Positions 5,949-8,247 of a DNA stretch of 8,247 nucleotides are shown one piece after another; the stretch's first letter is position 1; every line of letters begins with the position of its first letter. Origin of the DNA: a bacterium. GTDB lineage: Bacteria > Bacillota_I > Bacilli_A > RFN20 > CAG-826. The notes under the pieces were generated by a model. It was not told the origin of the DNA, did not search any database, and worked only from the letters and a program-made list of their open reading frames with translations. Where the stretch lies: the NCBI GenBank assembly GCA_019421105.1, contig JAHZFY010000028.1:1-8247 (forward strand), given 5' to 3'. A program made the translations under genes and the position numbers.

Positions 5949-7614
5949 CGTCGTAATACTCATCGTATTCGTCATAGTCGACATCGTCGTCATAATCGTC
6001 TTCTAAGAATTCTTCTTCATCTTCGAATTCTTTTAATTCTTCTTCGGTGTAAATCGACATTCTTTGTGAAGAATCACCACTGACAACAAATCCAGCTTCT
6101 TCTTCTTCATTTTCTTTTTTCTTTTTCTTAGATTTAGTGAATGTAGCTTTAGCTTTTTTAGCTTCATCTGCTAATTCTTTTTCTAAATCTTGAAGTGTGG
6201 TTGTAGTTTTAACTTCTGTAGTAGGAATAATAACTTCTTTTTCTTTAACAACTTCAACAGGTTTTGCTTCTTCTTTAACTTCAGTTTCTTTAACAGTTGG
6301 TTCAACATCAATTGAAGTATCATTGCTAGTTTCTTCAACTTCTTCTAAACGATCCGCGGCTTCTTCTAAAGTTTCAAGTTCTTCTTCAGAAATTTCATCT
6401 TCATAATGTCTTTGATCAGGTGCAACATAACCAGATTCTGCTAATTCTTTTGCAGCTTCAAGTTTTTGTTGTGCTTCAAAAGCAGCGATTGCTTCTTTTT
6501 GTCTTGCTTCAACATCTAATCTTTCAATTTCTTCTAATGTTTGATATGTATCACCATCTGCTAAAGCTTGGTCTAATTCTTTAATTGTGATGTTATAACC
6601 GGTTAAACGAGACGCTAATTTAACATTGACCCACTTACGGCCTAAAGCTAAAGATAATGTTCCGTTATTAACAACTGCTAATGCGGTTTTATTTTCTTTA
6701 TTGACATTAACACCGACAACTTGAGCAGGTTTTAAAGCTTCGATAATGTATAAACCAGCATTTTCACTATAGCCGATAACATCAACTTTTTCTTTATTGC
6801 TAGAATTGCCTAATTGAGCGACAACTTTTTGAATTCTATTACCATTTGGACCAATACATGCACCAGCAGGATCAACATTTGGATCATTGCTATATACTGC
6901 AACTTTACTACGTTCACCAGCTTGTCTTGCGATACCTTTAATGATGATTGTGCCATCATAAATTTCATGAATTTCTTCTTCAAAAACACGTTTTAAATAA
7001 CCTTCGTTAGCACGAGAAACAACAATTCTTGCACCTTTTGGACCGCTAGCGACATCGCTTACATATAATTTAATGGTTTCTTTTGGTAAAAATCTTTCAT
7101 CACCAATCAATTCTTTTCTTGGGATAAAAATTGTAGCTCTTGCGACATTGACACTTAATCCATTTTCTTCAACTTTTTCAACAACACCAGTGATCATTTC
7201 GCCAATTTTATCTTTATAAGCACTGTAAAGAGCGTCTTTTTCAGCTTCGCTGATTTTTTGTCTTAATACAGATTTAATTGATAAAGCTGTAGATTTAACG
7301 ATTTCTTCTGGTTTGCAAGGAATGCGATATAAATCGCCAATTTGATAATCTTTATTTTCTAATCTTGCTTCTTCTAAAGAAATTTCTAAGAAATCATCTT
7401 CTACTTCTTCAACAACTGTCTTTAATTGAGCCATATCAATCGTGCCATTTTCAGCATCGATAGAAACATCAACTAAAGCATCATCGCCACCTAGTTGTTT
7501 TCTTAAGCCTTTGCTCATTGCTTCTTTTAATGCTTGTAAGATACTTTCCTTACTAATTCCTTTGCTAGCTTCTAATTCATTTAAAGCTTCTAAAAATTGC
7601 TTTGCATCGATCAT
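5935..7614 (-). CDS. nusA: Transcription termination/antitermination protein NusA with a long acidic C-terminal tail
   Basis: RNA polymerase-associated factor that modulates pausing, intrinsic termination and antitermination. It has an N-terminal polymerase-binding domain (about 1-125), an S1 domain (about 135-200, with MITGVVEKVEENGLSV) and two KH domains (about 202-350). KH1 is recognised by GIARQAGERSKVAV (227-240) and VDPAGACIGPNGNRI (247-261), and KH2 by ALAVVNNGTLSLALGRKW (311-328). The core ends near 360, about where B. subtilis NusA (371 residues) stops. Some 190 more residues follow: a Glu/Ala-rich helical part (360-430), a Val/Lys/Glu-rich linker (430-480), a Lys5 run (496-500) and an Asp/Tyr-rich end (539-559). 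Mollicute NusA proteins also carry C-terminal extensions. AAGGAGT (7627-7621) precedes the ATG, 13 bases after rimP; the 3' end overlaps rnpM. Confidence 0.97.
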   Translation of the reverse strand: MIDAKQFLEALNELEASKGISKESILQALKEAMSKGLRKQLGGDDALVDVSIDAENGTIDMAQLKTVVEEVEDDFLEISLEEARLENKDYQIGDLYRIPCKPEEIVKSTALSIKSVLRQKISEAEKDALYSAYKDKIGEMITGVVEKVEENGLSVNVARATIFIPRKELIGDERFLPKETIKLYVSDVASGPKGARIVVSRANEGYLKRVFEEEIHEIYDGTIIIKGIARQAGERSKVAVYSNDPNVDPAGACIGPNGNRIQKVVAQLGNSSNKEKVDVIGYSENAGLYIIEALKPAQVVGVNVNKENKTALAVVNNGTLSLALGRKWVNVKLASRLTGYNITIKELDQALADGDTYQTLEEIERLDVEARQKEAIAAFEAQQKLEAAKELAESGYVAPDQRHYEDEISEEELETLEEAADRLEEVEETSNDTSIDVEPTVKETEVKEEAKPVEVVKEKEVIIPTTEVKTTTTLQDLEKELADEAKKAKATFTKSKKKKKENEEEEAGFVVSGDSSQRMSIYTEEELKEFEDEEEFLEDDYDDDVDYDEYDEYYDDDNN

Positions 7615-7627
7615 TTTTTTACTCCTT

Positions 7628-8086
7628 TTAAAATTTTATGGCTAATCTTGCTTTGCTAATATTATTAAGCGCTATATCAACTTGATATTTACGCGTTTTA
7701 ACTCTATACTCCAACTTAAGAGATTCGTCATTACAATCGATAATATCTCCTTGAAGGATATTTTCTCCATTTATTGGATGATGTAGATGAACATTGATGT
7801 GTTTACCAATATAATCTTTTAATTTTTCAACTTTTAATGGTTTTTCAGCACCTAATGATGAAACATCTAATAAATAAGGTTCGTCTCCTAAATCTAACGT
7901 ATCAAGGAATTCTGATACTTGACCACTGACATCACAAATTGTTTTCATGTCGATTGGTTCCACTCGATCAACGACAATCGATAAAATCAAATCACCTTTT
8001 TGTTTTACACTAGTCAATGAATATAATTCGAATCCTAATTCATTTAGCTTACTTTCAATTGCTTTTTTGACTAATTCAATATTCAT
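7628..8086 (-). CDS. rimP: Ribosome maturation factor RimP
   Basis: Assembly factor for the 30S subunit that binds near S12 and the central pseudoknot. The start is ATG at 8086, giving 152 residues, the family size, with a strong AGGAGG site at 8096-8091. An in-frame upstream ATG at 8167 would add 27 residues but lies inside the -10 box, upstream of the predicted transcription start, so it cannot be used from that promoter. Family features are LGFELYSL (17-24), the ISIVVD-like strand LILSIVVDR (33-41), CDVSGQVSEFLD (51-62), and YLLDVSSLGAEKPL (71-84), which corresponds to the canonical LEVSSPGxxRPL with Pro and Arg changed. First gene of the nusA-infB operon; its stop codon directly precedes the nusA ribosome binding site. 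Confidence 0.94.
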   Translation of the reverse strand: MNIELVKKAIESKLNELGFELYSLTSVKQKGDLILSIVVDRVEPIDMKTICDVSGQVSEFLDTLDLGDEPYLLDVSSLGAEKPLKVEKLKDYIGKHINVHLHHPINGENILQGDIIDCNDESLKLEYRVKTRKYQVDIALNNISKARLAIKF

Positions 8087-8104
8087 TTTTCCTCCTTTAA
8101 ATAT

Positions 8105-8158
8105 AAAGAGTGGCCCAAGAGCCACTCTTTTAAAAACAAGAGTATAGTAGTTACCTAC
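8105..8158 (-). promoter_or_regulatory. Attenuator-like leader of the rimP-nusA-infB operon
   Basis: The roughly 73-base leader opens with a small hairpin, GUAG-GUAA-CUAC (8158-8147), capped by a GNRA-type loop. It then contains a ten-pair hairpin, AAAGAGUGGC (8130-8121) with GCCACUCUUU (8114-8105), followed by AUAUUU, an imperfect U-tract, eight bases before the ribosome binding site. ACUCUU at 8143-8138 duplicates part of the hairpin's 3' arm and can pair with AAGAGU (8129-8124) of its 5' arm, giving mutually exclusive folds as in transcription attenuators. On the plus strand the same hairpin is followed by only a few Ts and no plus gene precedes it. Regulation, for example by NusA itself, is an inference. 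Confidence 0.5.
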
Positions 8159-8165
8159 CGACATC

Positions 8166-8193
8166 ATTATACAGTAAGTAATATTTTTGTCAA
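8166..8193 (-). promoter_or_regulatory. Sigma-A promoter of the rimP-nusA-rnpM-infB-rbfA operon
   Basis: Perfect TTGACA (8193-8188) and TATAAT (8171-8166) with a 16-base spacer on the minus strand; predicted start near 8159. This is by far the strongest promoter match in the window and fits a constitutively expressed core operon. Confidence 0.9.
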
Positions 8194-8208
8194 TAATTAA
8201 AATTATTG
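8191..8208. promoter_or_regulatory. AT-rich dyad overlapping the -35 of the rimP operon promoter
   Basis: Perfect inverted repeat CAATAATT (8191-8198) and AATTATTG (8201-8208) with AA between; its left end covers half of the TTGACA box. It could be an operator or simply an A/T-rich UP-like element. A second, shorter dyad (TATCT-AAT-AGATA, 8210-8222) follows. The rest of the sequence to 8247 shows no gene. Confidence 0.3.
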
Positions 8209-8247
8209 TTATCTAATAGATATTTAAACAACGATAAATCAAATTCA

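Noticed and set aside
5949..5993. Longer RnpM start at 5993
   Set aside because: The extra residues are a shifted reading of nusA's Asp/Tyr codon run and have no counterpart in the YlxR family.
6197..6406. Plus-strand Ser-rich ORF
   Set aside because: It is the antisense of the Glu-rich nusA tail (GAA/TTC codons read as Ser/Thr/Val); no ribosome binding site or family resemblance.
8087..8167. 27-residue N-terminal extension of RimP starting at 8167
   Set aside because: The upstream ATG lies within the -10 box, before the predicted transcription start; the extension spans the leader hairpins, has no ribosome binding site, and would exceed the family length.
1..8247. UGA-as-tryptophan code of mycoplasmas
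   Set aside because: Checked Trp codons in truB, nusA and the fusion gene are TGG and no in-frame TGA is needed for any protein.

Overview
The window is AT-rich chromosomal DNA carrying the conserved translation/transcription cluster of Gram-positive bacteria: rimP-nusA-rnpM(ylxR)-infB-rbfA, then truB-ribF-rpsO, all on the minus strand. Every Trp codon I checked is TGG, genes stop with TAA or TAG, and the minus-strand genes mostly have AGGAGG-type ribosome binding sites. NusA has a long acidic tail and IF2 is short. Together this suggests a low-GC Bacillota lineage near the Mollicutes/Erysipelotrichia (for example an uncultured gut Bacilli group or an Acholeplasma-like organism), not a UGA=Trp mycoplasma. 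The placement is an inference; genus cannot be read from this window.

Layout, in minus-strand transcription order. At 8247-8087 lies a control region with a consensus sigma-A promoter, an AT-rich dyad over the -35 box, and a leader with an attenuator-like hairpin. Next come rimP (8086-7628), nusA (7614-5935), rnpM/ylxR (5948-5679), infB (5656-3827) and rbfA (3827-3483). These are packed with short gaps or overlaps and end at a hairpin at 3460-3475. A plus-strand gene (2261-3454) sits between rbfA and truB. It encodes a TtcA-type tRNA thiolase fused to a GNAT acyltransferase domain, has its own -10 box, and appears to be leaderless. Divergent from it are truB (2220-1363) and ribF (1376-465), which overlap. 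rpsO (363-94) follows, with its own promoter inside the end of ribF, a structured leader, and an intrinsic terminator. The last ~70 bases (1-71) hold a probable promoter for a minus-strand gene outside the window.

How the genes work together: RimP and RbfA mature the 30S subunit, S15 is an early 30S assembly protein, IF2 loads initiator tRNA, TruB makes pseudouridine 55 in tRNA, TtcA-like enzymes thiolate tRNA C32, RnpM modulates RNase P, and NusA couples transcription to these processes. RibF makes FMN and FAD and commonly travels with truB. Most of the window is therefore ordinary core machinery. The points worth a second look are the TtcA-GNAT fusion, the putative S15 autoregulatory leader with a loop complementary to the ribosome binding site, the attenuator-like leader ahead of the operon that encodes NusA, and the NusA tail. 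I see no CRISPR array, mobile element, tRNA or rRNA.
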